Below, in pieces: positions 11,812 to 23,085 of a stretch of DNA of 64,000 nt (positions are counted from its first letter, which is position 1; each line of letters opens with the position of its first letter). Source of the stretch: Saposhnikovia divaricata (taxonomy: Eukaryota > Streptophyta > Magnoliopsida > Apiales > Apiaceae); the NCBI GenBank assembly GCA_036435485.1, contig CM071594.1, positions 98,359,001 to 98,423,000 on the forward strand. The letters are read 5' to 3'. The notes beneath the pieces were generated by a model. The model was not told where the DNA came from. It ran no database searches and worked only from the letters and a program-made list of their open reading frames with translations. The position numbers were made by a program, and so were the translations under genes.

Positions 11812-14201
11812 TCAAGTTGATTTTGGTACCAAAGTTTTCTTGGGTCCTGCCTTGTTAGCCTTTTTCTTATTTTTCAAGCCCTTACTACCCAGGGGTTCTG
11901 ATTGAGTTAAATCAACCTTAACTCTTGGTGTAGGTTTCTGAAAAATAGGTTGTTTCACTTGCTCACATGCATTAAAACTATATGTATAATTTGGCATAGT
12001 CTTTGCAAACATGTTATTCATCATCCATGGCAATTGAGGCATATTGAAAGCATTGTAATATGGATTATACATGAATGGCATGTTAGCATAATGACTAGAT
12101 GCATGAGCAGGCTGGACAAACATGTTTGGCATAACATTCATAGCAGGCATAGGTACTGACTTAGGCATATTAGGCACAGAAGCATTCTTAACAGATTTAC
12201 AGTTGACAAATAAATGATTAACACTACCACAGTTCACACATTCCTTTCGAGGAGCATATTTTTCAGGTGTGTAATTACTATGTTTGTTAATTCATACCTT
12301 GCCATTTCTATTCTTCTTATTAGCCTTAGTCTTAGGTTCAGTCTTTTCTAACTTATCCTTCAATTTCTTGATTGACAAATTGCCTATGTTTCCTTGTTCA
12401 ACTGACTTGGTTTTACTACACTCTCCATTAACAAAGTTCTTATTGACAGGCCCGTACTTTTTATTCAATTTAGTTAAAGTTGCTTTGCTAACAGGCTTAA
12501 CTCTTAAAGAACATTCTTTTTCGACTAAATCACTGTCTGAAGCAACTTTCCTATCAACTTCTAACGTAACTTCTGCTAATTTATGAAAAGAATCAACTCC
12601 TTGTATACTATAAATTTCTTCAGTTTTAGCCTTTGATCCCTTCCACTTAGCAATTAAGTCTTGTTCCTCTTTTAACTATTTTATTAAACACTCTTCTCTT
12701 TTCAGAACCTCAAGTAAATCATTCTTAGCATCCTGGAAATCTCTTTTCATTGTTTCAAAGTCAATTAGTTGAGTTTCTAACAGAGTATTCCTATCACCTA
12801 TCTTAGCATTAAGATCTTTAATTTTTTTGTTCTCCTTGTTAAGCGATTTTAATGTGACATGCATGTTATACAATTCATTAGACATTTCATTAACAACAAT
12901 ATCACATTCATCTTTGGAAAGTTCAGTTAGGTTTGTAGAGTATACCTGGTTGCTTGTTGAACTAGCCTCTTCATCAATTTCGTTTGTCATGAGTGCAAGA
13001 TTGACAAACTCCTCTTCTGCATCTGAGTCACTTCCTGCAGCCTAGTCACTATCTTTTGACACGAATGCTCTCCCTTGTTGCTTGAGAAGATCAAAATATT
13101 TCTTCTTGTAATCAACAGCTTTAAACTGCTTCTTTTCTTTCTCAGCTTGGGATTTCCTGCATTCATTGGCAAAGTGACCAGCAATTCCACAGCTATAGCA
13201 TTTGATCTTTGATCTTTCAACCACATCCTTGTTCGGTTGATAGCTTTTCTTGAATTGCCCGGTTCCTGCTGGATTCTTCCTGAATCTTAGCTTCGAAAAT
13301 CTCTTTGACAAAAATGCCAAATACTCATCTAGATCTTCAGCTTCATCCTCACTTAATGCATCAGGTTCTTCAATCATCTTGCTTTTACCTTTGCTAGTTT
13401 CAGCTTCACCTTCACAAGTTTTTGAACTTAGCGTGGCTTCTACACTCTTCATTCTTCCACCACCTTGGATTGTTGGAATATTGGCCACCAAGGCAACAGA
13501 TCCACCTTTCTTCTGGATTTTCTCCACTTCCTCATCTTGCTGCATTTCAAGCTCATAGGTCTTCAGGATGCAATACAGTCTCTCAAGTGTAAAATCTTTG
13601 TAGTCCTGAGAGTTCCTCAACGAGACTGTCACCGGCTTCCATTCCTTAGGAAGAGATCTCAGAAACTTTAGGTTGGAGTCCTTGGTTTCATATTTCTCCC
13701 ATACAACTTTAGACCATTCAGTAACTTTTGAAATCTACTGAATATGTCTGTTAGATTTTCACCAGAGGAGTAGTGAAAATGCTCATATTGTTGTATTAGG
13801 AGCTGCATTTTATTTTCTCTGACTTGCTCAGTTCCTTCACAGATTGTTTGAATAGTGTCCCACACTTGCTTGGTAGTAGTGCAGTTTATAACACAATCAA
13901 ACATATCTTGGTCGATGCCATTGAATAGGATGTTCATAGTCTTCTTATCTTTGTGAATCTCCTCCAAGTCTTCATCTGTGTACTCAGCTTGATTCTTTGG
14001 AATAGGCCTTCCAGCAGCTACAGTGGCAGCATCTTGACCAATCCCAGAGTTGGCCTTCATTGGAACATGAGGTCCTTTCTCTATGCAATCTACATAGCCT
14101 TCATCAATGGCAGAGAGATGAAGGTGCATCTTTACTTTCCAGTGAAAGTAATTATCTTTGTCAAGCATTGGAATCTTCACACCTGTATCCTTCCTTCCCA
14201 T
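11812..14201 (-). pseudogene. gag: gag of SIRE-B1
   Basis: Capsid/nucleocapsid protein of a SIRE-type Ty1/copia element. It starts at the ATG at 14201 (MGRKDTGVKIPMLDKDNY), 38 bp inside the primer site. Order: N-terminal capsid region with F-H-W-K-V-K-M; a UBN2-like region (VWDTIQTICEGTEQVRENKM); a first zinc knuckle CYSCGIAGHFANEC near 13200; a long coiled coil (12990-12676); a second knuckle CVNCGSVNHLFVNC near 12235-12190; a Met/Pro/Asn-rich linker; and a basic end KKTLVPKST-stop at 11812. Breaks: a frameshift near 13660, a TAG in place of a Trp codon at about 13042, and further stops near 12680 and 12290. Pol follows in another frame. Confidence 0.85.
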
Positions 14202-14238
14202 GGTTTTGATCTTTAGACTTCTTGTATGTTAGAAGCTT

Positions 14239-14250
14239 GCTCTGATACCA
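14239..14250 (-). promoter_or_regulatory. Primer-binding site of SIRE-B1 (initiator tRNA-Met)
   Basis: The minus strand reads TGGTATCAGAGC, complementary to the 3' end of plant initiator tRNA-Met, two bases inside the LTR. It primes first-strand DNA synthesis. Confidence 0.9.
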
Positions 14251-14252
14251 AT

Positions 14253-15358
14253 TGTTAGGTCCCGAAGTATCGTAGAAGGGGGGGTTGAATACGATACTAC
14301 CAAAATATTTCGATTTTCAAGATTTTTGCGGATAACAATTTTTCGGATCTTGAAATCAAAAATAACGAAACACAATTTCAGGAATATATATTTATTGATA
14401 ATAAACCTGAAGGGGTGTTACAACTTCTAATCCAATGGATTAGCTTCAAAACCAGAACACTCCTAAGGATAGTTTAGGCACGAGGACCTTCTACCCGACA
14501 CTTCCTGAAAGCGGGCTAAGCCGGCTTTCCTACTAGATGGACTGTCTAGCAGCTTACACAGAGAAGATATAAGAGAGAGAAGAGAGAGTTGGGTGTTGAG
14601 GTGTGTTTTGAAATAAAATACAACAGACCTATTTATAGAATTTAGAAAGTTACTATGCAGCTAAATTAACGTAACTGCTGACGTTTTTATCTTTTTTTTT
14701 CCTTCTTTCTGCCGTCTGTCTCTGTTCTTCAAATCTACCCGAAGACTTTCATTTCTTCTTTCAACATTTATATTCATGTGGGCTCCACCTAATGAACAGT
14801 ACTTTTGGGTACTATTCAGGAATAGTAATTTCGGTTGTACTATTCATGTGAATAGTGATTTTCGGTTACTATTCATATGAATAGTAATTTTGGATACTAT
14901 TCATTTTCCTTTTAATTTGACATCCTTAAATATGCAGCTTCCAAAATGGAGGATATCAGTACTGCTCTAAACTCAATCATACCTCTTAATAGTTTTTCTG
15001 AGTTAGATACTTCGATTCCTTTGTGAAATGTTGACGCCTAATGCAACTGATCTGGTTCACAGACGACTAACATTCACTCATGGTCTTCGTATCATGTCTT
15101 TAAGAACACTGCTAAGTATTGTGCAACCATAAAAACTTTATCTCTGGAATCTTTTGGCCCTTCAACTGAATCATCTGTACATCTAATTTTGTCACTGAGG
15201 CTTGATCATGTTAATGAACTTCTTTCAGCAACTTGATCCTTGTTGATGCCTGTTCTTCAAATTTCATGATCCCTGTACAGAGTTAATATTATTTATCTTT
15301 TATCCTAGTTGAGTTATATATGTCCTCTATTACATATTACATTACATTATGCTTTACA
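14253..15358 (-). repeat. LTR of SIRE-B1 (5' LTR)
   Basis: It runs from TGTTAGGTCCCGAAG to ...ATGCTTTACA. It is closer to the LTRs at 31703 and 39246 than to its own partner at 3763. At 14796-14910 it carries palindromic units such as ACTATTCATGTGAATAGT and ACTATTCATATGAATAGT. Confidence 0.85.
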
Positions 15359-15593
15359 CTATAAACCTTTATTAAGAGTGTTAAAGCTTCAAGGATGGTA
15401 TAAACATCCTCACCCCTTTATGATAGATTATGGTGAGTTTAGAGATTAAAGTTTGTGTAAGGTATGAAATCATGATTATATGTGTATTTATAAGTGATTT
15501 GATTGAATATGGAGGTGTTATGTATGGACAACCATGGTTGGTATAATGACCACATGATGAGTTGAAGGATATATGTGTTGGATGATGAGTTTG
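15359..15593 (+). mobile_element. TEK-F1 LTR fragment left of ATH-E
   Basis: No gene. The ATH-E target duplication (GTTTG) shows that this piece was once joined to 21679, so it is an upstream part of the LTR that ends at 29559. Its left end is cut at the SIRE-B1 boundary. Confidence 0.5.
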
Positions 15594-17176
15594 TGATAAG
15601 TGGATTTTATATCCACTTGGAATGCTTCGTATCGGCTTTGAATTGATGACTTGAACTCAAGTATGTGGTGTTTTTGATGTGTTTTTAGTGAATTTGTGCA
15701 GGAATAAGAGTCGGATGTGGGATGATGTTTTCCATGCTTAAATGGTGGGTTTTGAGCTTAAAGAATAACAGTACATCAAACTGCGAGAGAGCCGGAAGAA
15801 ACGGAATGAAAATCGGAGTTAAAACGAAGAAAATAGAGCAAAATCAGCAAAATCAGTGACATGAACAGTAATGGACGCGCATGAACAGTAGTAGTCAGTG
15901 GGTGAAAAATCAGCCAGAATTTCTGATTTTGTTTTGGCCATATCTTGAGTTCTACAAGTCCGTTTTGGACGATTCAACTGCCCACGCGAAGATAACGGAA
16001 TTTTCTATCATTCTAAGGTGGTCCGGAGTCCAGAATTATTGAAGAGAATTTTCCTTCAAAACAGAATCAACAGAAATTGCCAGAATTCAATTCTAAACAG
16101 GAAATTGCCAGAATTCCTACTTCTAATAAGTATGGTAATTGCTCTGGGCGGCTAGAACATTCCAGAATCAGATCTACACATGGAATTTGCAATTTTATTC
16201 TCATTCAAGAACGGAAATTGCCATACTCCTATTCCAACTCTAAAACGGCAGTTGCTTGATGGATAGGCAAATTGAGGCTATAAATACACATCTTGGGGGA
16301 CAGAAAAAAAACACACCATTAGATATCAAGTACTTAGGATTATTTGTATCTTTTTATACTTTGTTTTTATCATGGTTTCATCAGATCCCATGATGACGAG
16401 AGGTTCAATTATGAGCTAATCGTCGTCATGGGATTCTAACGGAGTTATCTATGTAGCTTAGTAGTTTGATTGCTTTAAAGATTTGTGTGTAGTGAATTCT
16501 TGATATCCTCGTATGGTTGTGACTCATGTGTTTAGATGCGTCATGAACATCTAATTTGTTAATCTCTTGTGAAGCGAGAGTGGATCTTGAGATTTAGAAC
16601 TTGCCATGTTAGCATAGGATAGATTGATGTTTTAACATCATGATTTGTGGCGTAAATAGAGATATTATGCTACCCTATGTGATCTTAATAGACAACTTGT
16701 TCTTCAACCGTTATGTTTTTAAATCTTATAGAGATATAGGGTCTAAACATAATTGGTGTCTATTCATCTTTTATCTCTTTTGTGGATGTATGATTAGTTT
16801 GGTGTTTGTACACCGAGAGGTAGCTTATACTTGTTCCGTGTTGTCTGATCAGATATCATAACCATCACATGCATCGATTAAAGGCATCAACTCTAAGCGA
16901 AGTAGTTAATGAAGTTAGGATCCCATGTTTTCTCTTACAGACGTAATTAGAATTCAATTCTTGTTAGTTTTTTAATTCTTAGTTTCATTAATTTGTTTCT
17001 TAGTTAATTATAGTTAATTAAAATCTTGTTATTTGTCTTAGCAGTGCATAATAACCATACATTGTTGCATAGGTACAAAACTGAATTAAAACCATAACCA
17101 GATCTCTGTGGGAACGAACTCAACTTTAATCTATATTACTTGTGACCACGTACGCTTGCGTGATTTAGTGCAATCA
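15594..17176 (+). repeat. ATH-E 5' LTR
   Basis: Starts TGATAAGTGG, ends GTGCAATCA. It contains repeated 'catgaacagta' units (about 15860-15890) and repeated 'ggaaattgcc(a/t)' units (about 16075-16230). 'ggctataaatacacatc' near 16270 is a likely TATA box. The small reading frames inside are not conserved genes. Confidence 0.9.
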
Positions 17177-17182
17177 AGTTTT

Positions 17183-17200
17183 TGGCGCAGCTGCCGGGGA
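17183..17200 (+). promoter_or_regulatory. Primer-binding site of ATH-E (tRNA-Asp)
   Basis: TGGCGCAGCTGCCGGGGA matches the complement of the plant tRNA-Asp 3' end at 16 of 18 positions. It lies 6 bp inside the LTR. This primer is typical of Athila/Tat-type Ty3/gypsy elements. Confidence 0.85.
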
Positions 17201-17322
17201 TCATCGGTGTTTTATTTTTGGTTTATGTGCTTTTCAATTGTGGTCGTTAGAGTTCCCTAACTCAGATTTTTCTTACCTATCTTGTTTAGTTCGGTGTATT
17301 TCAGGTACTTGAGTGTTTGAAG

Positions 17323-18240
17323 ATGGCATGTGAGGAGTTGCCATGGTGGGCATATTCGAGGACATCCATGCCTTATCAATGTGAGCAATGTTTGGGCGTT
17401 CATGATCCCTCACAATATTGTTACTACGAAGAAGTTGATCCATATGTCACTTATGAGGAACAACCATAATTTCAATACCATCCTCAACAGTACCAGCAAG
17501 ATGTTCCAGATATGTCATATTTCTTTGGAAGTGAAGAGTTTCAACATCAGCAACCTACTCCTACTTTTCAGTCAGATGAGGTTAATGTTATGGAGGAGAT
17601 TAGGATGCTTGCAAAGAGTTATGGGGAGTCTACCAAATCTATGGGGACACTAGTTGCTCAAGTTTTGAGTTCCTTGGAACAAGAGAAACAACAATGCATA
17701 CTAGAGGCAATTCCAGAAAATGACGGTGACTTGGAGCAAGGTACTGCATGCATAAGTGAGGAAGACAAATTCCAAGGTGAGGTGAGCATTCGCAAGCCAT
17801 GTGAGGAATTTGATCATGTTAGGATGGTGGATGATTTGGAAAGGGCACTATTTGGGACAGACACTGATGAGCTGCAAAAATTTCAAGAATTGGTATGTGC
17901 GTACCAAGAGGCTGAAGAACATGGGAAAGATGCAAGTCTTCTACTTGACTCAGAGTTTAAAGATGGAGGTAGCGCATTAGAGCTAATGGAGGAAGTTCTC
18001 TTTGAGGAACCAAAGGCTTCAGCAACTTACATTTACCCTCCTCCATTATATTCAAGCGAAGCTCGCGAATGTGTGTTGTTCTACAAATTGACAGATTTTG
18101 GGTCAACAGATGAAGGCATTGGAATAGGACATATTTGTTATACAAATAGGCCAAGCGAGGAGAAGGGGCAGAAAGTGTGCCGCCGTGAGGACGATGAAGT
18201 CTCACGAAGAGAGGACCAAGCAAACTATTATCATCCTTAA
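17323..18240 (+). pseudogene. gag: gag-like ORF of ATH-E, one premature stop
   Basis: A 306-codon frame from the ATG at 17323 (MACEELPWWAYSRTSMPYQ) to TAA at 18238-18240, broken only by TAA at 17467-17469, most simply a C-to-T change of a Gln codon in a Gln-rich stretch. Near residues 25-38 is CEQCLGVHDPSQYC, a CX2CX3HX5C zinc-knuckle-like motif seen in gag of this type of element. Around residues 90-120 is a helical stretch (MEEIRMLAKSYGESTKSM). The rest is acidic and not recognised. Downstream reinitiation at 17512 would give a 242-aa protein without the zinc motif. Confidence 0.7.
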
Positions 18241-18256
18241 TGGAGGCTTGGAAGTA

Positions 18257-18305
18257 ACGTCAAGCTATTGACGTTAAAGAAGCGCTTCTTGGGAGGCAAC
18301 CCAAG
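18257..18305 (+). promoter_or_regulatory. Two-hairpin motif after gag in ATH-E
   Basis: Starting 17 bp after the gag stop, 18257-18274 forms a 7-bp stem (ACGTCAA-GCTA-TTGACGT). After a short linker containing AAGCG, 18288-18305 forms a perfect 6-bp stem (CTTGGG-AGGCAA-CCCAAG). ATH-D has the same pair at the same place (36886-36934, minus strand). The conservation suggests a functional RNA structure, for example for translation, processing or packaging; the role is not known to me. Confidence 0.6.
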
Positions 18306-20071
18306 CATTGTTGTATACTGGTATGTTTCCTACTTTCCCTCGTATTTACTTCCATTCAATGAGGACATTGAATATTTTAAGTTTAGGGTGTGGTTTGAGG
18401 GATAAGTAGTGTATATATATGTGATTGTTAGTCATTGTGTTCATGTAGGATTTCATGCTTTGCATATTAGTAGTAATTCATGCATGTATGTTTGTGATAT
18501 CTACGTTTGTTTCATATAGGACATTCTGTTTTTATATATCATGTGAGTTCATAATAGTTTGCATTTGCACCCATGCTTGATAGGAATTTTGTATTATTGA
18601 CGCTTTTGATTGAGAAGTGATATGCTTTGTTCTTGTGCACACACATACACTAGTAAGTTGAAGCTAGTAGACTTATCGAATGTTGTAAGTGATTAGAAGG
18701 ACATGAATATGTGCAAGTTGATTTAGTTTGCATTCTTTGAATACAAGTAGGTGCATTAGAGAGATTTTTGCTTGGGATTGAGTATGTTTTTCCGCCAAGT
18801 GAGTTTTTGAACCTTATTGTATTTGTTGCAATTTATTCGTTTGCTTGAGTGTCCACGGATTGTTTGCATTGCTAGCAGTTGTTTGAGGTCTTTCTTGAAA
18901 CGCATGACATTAATTGACGATTAAAATGATAAAGGCATTTAGGATTAACCGCATATTTTCCCATATTACCAAACCATGTTTACATGATCAGTTAGTTAAC
19001 CCGTTGAGCTTAATCCTATTTTTTCGGTGACATACCACATTACTTGCCTAGACTTTTTTTTCTTGTATTGGCCTTACATTAATTTGAACCCACATTGTCA
19101 AAGGCTAGAAGGGTGCTTAAGGGAGTAATAAGGTGTGCAAGGAGGGGTTTATTGTTGGTCATAATTTTGGGGGAAATATTGAAATTGGGTTTGGTTGTTT
19201 ACTTGATAGTCGGCATGTGTAATAAAATCGTGGGATCATTGTTATTGTTTATATTATTGTTGTGTTATATTTACCTCTCGAGAAAAAAAACAGAAAAAAA
19301 AATTATATTATGAGAGCATATTTGTGTTATTGTGATCCTACTTTAGTCGACTAGTCGAGCGTTTTTGTTGGAAGAAAAATAATAAATTATATGGGGAGGA
19401 AAATAGGGTGTTGTGTATGATTTATCATGGTACTTACTAGCTTTTGACACTTCACCTGTTTTGGCTTATTTGACATACCTTGTCCCTAGCCCCGTTACAA
19501 CCCAAATAAAGACCTTTTGATTATCGTCATTGATGTATGTTGTGTTAAGAGTTAGATTGATACCAAATGTCAAGCATGCTTATGATTTTGTTGGAATTGA
19601 GTAATACACTTACCCTTGTTCTTGAGTGAATATTCTTGTGTGAGTGGATTGTGAGTGTTTGCTTGTTTTTGCGTATGAGATCCCGAGTTTTGTCTCAAAG
19701 AAGTACTCTTGTAGGCTTAGCATGTTTACTAACTTATTCTTACACTTGACATGGACTTGTGAGAACTTATGCATGTTCATTGAGTAAACTATGTGAATAC
19801 TTGCACTTTCGACACCAAGACATTGCGTATTTACTTTGATTCTTAAGTTGATATGGTATGAGAGGATTTGAAAGTATGGTAGGATATTAGTAGTAAATCA
19901 TTTGCATTTTTCATATTAGTTGCATTCATGCATTGCATTGCATTGGATTTTGTGGGTACATTCGCTATAGGCCCTCACGAGACCTTACTCGTCCACTAGG
20001 GCTGCCTAGGGGTTTAAAGGGCTTGTTGCATATGCCAAATACAATCGTGATCACCTGATAAGCATCGTTTT
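18306..20071 (+). other. Noncoding interior of ATH-E
   Basis: About 1.8 kb with no credible gene. A block at 18358-18393 (ATGAGGACAT...TTTTAAGTTTAGGG) is also found in ATH-D on the minus strand at 34681-34714. The second copy of the 'ttttaagtttggggg' string serves as the polypurine tract at 20072. A short frame at 19095-19313 is hydrophobic but sits in low-complexity sequence and I do not call it. Confidence 0.5.
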
Positions 20072-20084
20072 AAGTTTGGGGGTG
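20072..20084 (+). promoter_or_regulatory. Polypurine tract of ATH-E
   Basis: AAGTTTGGGGGTG directly upstream of the 3' LTR. Confidence 0.75.
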
Positions 20085-21673
20085 TGATAAGTGGATTTTA
20101 TATCCACTTGGAATGCTTCGTATCGGCTTGAATTGATGACTTGAACTCAAGTATGTGGTGTTTTTGATGTGTTTTTAGTGAATTTGTGCAGGAATAAGAG
20201 TCGGATATGGGATGATGTTTTCCATGCTTAAATGGTGGGTTTTGAGCTTAAAGAATAACAGTACATCAAATTGCGAGAGAGCCGGAAGAAACGGAATGAA
20301 AATAGGAGTTAAAACGAAGAAAATAGAGCAAAATCAGCGACATGAACAGTAATGGACGCGCATGAACAGTAACGGACGCACATGAATAGTAGAAGTCAGC
20401 GGGTGAAAAATCAGCCAGAATTTCTGATTTTGTTTTGGCCATATCTTGAGTTCTACAAGTCCGTTTTGGACGATTCAACTGCCCACGCGAAGATAACGAA
20501 ATTTTCTATAAGGTGGTCCGGAGTCCAGAATTATTGAAGAGAATTTTCCTTCAAAACAGAATCAACAGAAATTGCCAGAATTCAATTCTAAACAGGAAAT
20601 TGCTAGAATTCCTACTTCTAATAAGTATGGTAATTGCTCTGGGCGGCTAGAACATTCCAGAATCAGATCTACACATGGAATTTGCAATTCTATTCTCATT
20701 CAAGAACGGAAATTGTCATACTCTTATTCCAACTCTAAAACGGAAATTGCTTGATGGAGAGGCAAATTGAGGGTATAAATACACATCTTGGGGGACAGAA
20801 AAAAAACACACACCATTAGATATAAATTACTTAGGATTATTTGTATCTTTTTATACTTTGTTTTTATCATGGTTTCATCGGATCCCATGATGACGAGAGG
20901 TTAAATTATGAGCTAATCGTTGTCATGGAATTCTAACGGAGTTATCTATGTAGCTTAGTAGTTTGATTGCTTTAAAGATTTGTGTGTAGTGAATTCTTGA
21001 TATCCTCGTATGGTTGTGACTCATGTGTTTAGATGCGTCATGAACATCTAATTTGTTAATCTCTTGTGAAGCGAGAGTGGATCTTGAGATTTAGAACTTG
21101 CCATGCTAGCATAGGATAGGTTGATGTTTTAACATCATGATTTGTGGCGTAAATAGAGATATTATGCTACCCTATGTGATCTTAATAGACAACTTGTTCT
21201 TCAACCGTTATGTTTTCAAATCTTATAGAGATATAGGGTCTAAACATAATTGGTGTCTATTCATCTTCTATCTCTTTTGTGGATGTATGATTAGTTTGGT
21301 GTTTGTATACCGAGAGGTAGCTTATACTTGTTCCGTGTTGTCTGATCAGATATCATAACCATCACATGCATCGATTAAAGGCATCAACTCTAAGCGAAGT
21401 AGTTAATGAAGTTAGGATCCCATGTTTTCTCTTGCAGACGTAATTAGAATTCAATTCTTGTTAGTTTTTTAATTCTTAGTTTCATTTATTTGTTTCTTAG
21501 TTAATTATAGTTAATTAAAATCCTGTTATTTGTCTTAGCAGTGCATAATAACCATACATTGTTGCATAGGTACAAAACTGAATTAAAACCATAACCAGAT
21601 CTCTGTGGGAACGAACTCAACTTTATTCTATATTACTTGTGACCACGTACGCTTGCGTGATTTAGTGCAAACA
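20085..21673 (+). repeat. ATH-E 3' LTR
   Basis: Starts TGATAAGTGG, ends GTGCAAACA. It is nearly the same as the 5' LTR. It has one more 'ggacgc.catgaa.agta' unit (about 20350-20390) than the 5' LTR, which shows slippage or unequal exchange in this microrepeat. Confidence 0.9.
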
Positions 21674-21678
21674 GTTTG

Positions 21679-23085
21679 GAAGGTTGATAATATGGAAAGT
21701 ATGAAAATATAGCCGTTATAATGTCTGATTTTCGTTAAAATAAAGATGCTCTGTTTTTGAGACAGAAATTCGAAGGGTTAGGTTTCTGTCAAGGGTACCA
21801 ACTGGTCATGGAGAGGATAGAGCTTGATTCATAGATCGTTTTGACATAAAGTACATTAAAATCCAATGAACCGGTTAAGAGAAAAGTGAGTTTTAGTGAA
21901 AGGCGTTCAGAAACCGAGACGGTGCAATTGTGTCAACTTTGAGACCATAATTACTATACTTAAACACCTTTAAAAATTATGAAATCTTGGGAGAATATTG
22001 TAGGGTGAACAGAGAGTCATACCCCACTAATCTTGTGTCAAAATTCGAATTTGATAATTTATGAGAAATTTTACAGTAGAGTGTGGTTAATAAGGGATCC
22101 TTAAGGGAATGGTGAAAAACACTGAAACTTTTAGAGAGTCTAATAATGGATAAGTTCTTGGAACTTTTGGGTTATTAATGATATGTTAAATATATATTAA
22201 TTGTCAAGGGTATTATTATATAAAGGTTAAGTGAGTAAGTGACATATAATTCTAACGATGATCCTTTTCGTTTATATAGATACTCGAGACGAACATCGGA
22301 TCATACCTCTTGGACTTAGAGACCGAGACAAGATTTCTTTTATCCTTATTTCAATAAACTGTTTTTGTTTAAAGAAAAAAATGGTTTTGGTAGATAATAT
22401 ATGAATCTTATATGATGATATGCTTAGGGATATATTCCCTGTTTGTTGAGATTATTGGATATGGATATGAATATGGAAAGAGCGAATATACTCTATGATC
22501 TAAAGGGATATGAAAGAGAATGGTATCAGTTGTTATCTAGGGTTATATGGTTCATGATATTATGTTAAAAATAATTTTTAAACATTTGTGATTTAATAAT
22601 ATTATTTGGTTATTATTTAATACTTTTAAAATAGTTGAAATATTTTGTGTATATAAGAGCATATTTGACTTTATTAAATACGGAGGAGATATCTGAGTTA
22701 TAATCAAAGTATTATGATGTATGTATTTTAAAGATGATGATATATGGAAATGGAAATGATATATGTGAATGGAAATGGAAACGGAAAATGGAAAATATGG
22801 AATGGTGTTTTATAAATGGAATAACGATTTGACAAAAAGGGGGATTGCAACAGCAAGCGTAAGAGGCTGTGTTCGGCACAGTCCAGCACTCAATATTTTA
22901 TTACGGCCTAACGGATGCCGAAGGGGGATGTAGCAGAGAGCCTTCCTCCAGGGATGATGACCAGGTTGGATCCTTCTACTAGTAGTAAACAGAGAGTAGG
23001 TACGATTAGGCGATTGATCATCGTCCTAACGTCGCAGATATCCCCAAAGTATTTAAAGAAAGAATTGATAATGGTTACAGATTGA
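21679..23085 (+). mobile_element. TEK-F1 LTR, middle part
   Basis: No gene. AT-rich LTR sequence with the motif 'gcaagcgtaagaggctgtg' at about 22852 and 'gatgaccaggttgga' near 22960, which resemble parts of TEK-C. The target duplication of SIRE-A2 (ATTGA) shows it was continuous with 28795. Confidence 0.6.

Larger units (their letters stand above)
3763..15358 (-). mobile_element. SIRE-B1: internally deleted SIRE-type Ty1/copia element
   Basis: Read on the minus strand the order is 5' LTR (15358-14253), tRNA-Met primer site, gag (14201-11812), a tiny pol remnant (about 11800-11700), third ORF (11008-9219, continuing 5462-5173), polypurine tract and 3' LTR (4921-3763). Almost all of pol is missing: sequence just after the protease motif GCSRHM is fused to the last 12 or so codons of RNase H. 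TEK-C1 is inserted in the third ORF. The two LTRs are of clearly different subtypes and the flanks (TTTAT left, CTATA right) do not form a target duplication, so this copy may be a recombinant of two elements. Confidence 0.8.
15594..21673 (+). mobile_element. ATH-E: gag-only LTR retrotransposon (Athila/Tat-like, tRNA-Asp primer)
   Basis: A 6,080-bp element with two LTRs (15594-17176 and 20085-21673), a tRNA-Asp primer site, one gag-like ORF with one stop, a long noncoding stretch and a polypurine tract. Exact 5-bp target duplications GTTTG lie at 15589-15593 and 21674-21678. No protease, RT or integrase is present. This is the layout of non-autonomous gag-bearing (TR-GAG or LARD-like) Ty3/gypsy derivatives; movement would need enzymes from a partner. 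The LTRs are very similar by eye, with scattered changes and small indels, so the insertion is fairly recent. Confidence 0.85.

Noticed and set aside
16640..16861. 73-codon frame in the ATH-E LTRs (also 21137-21358)
   Set aside because: Kept in both LTRs because they are nearly identical; hydrophobic AT-rich translation with no family recognised.
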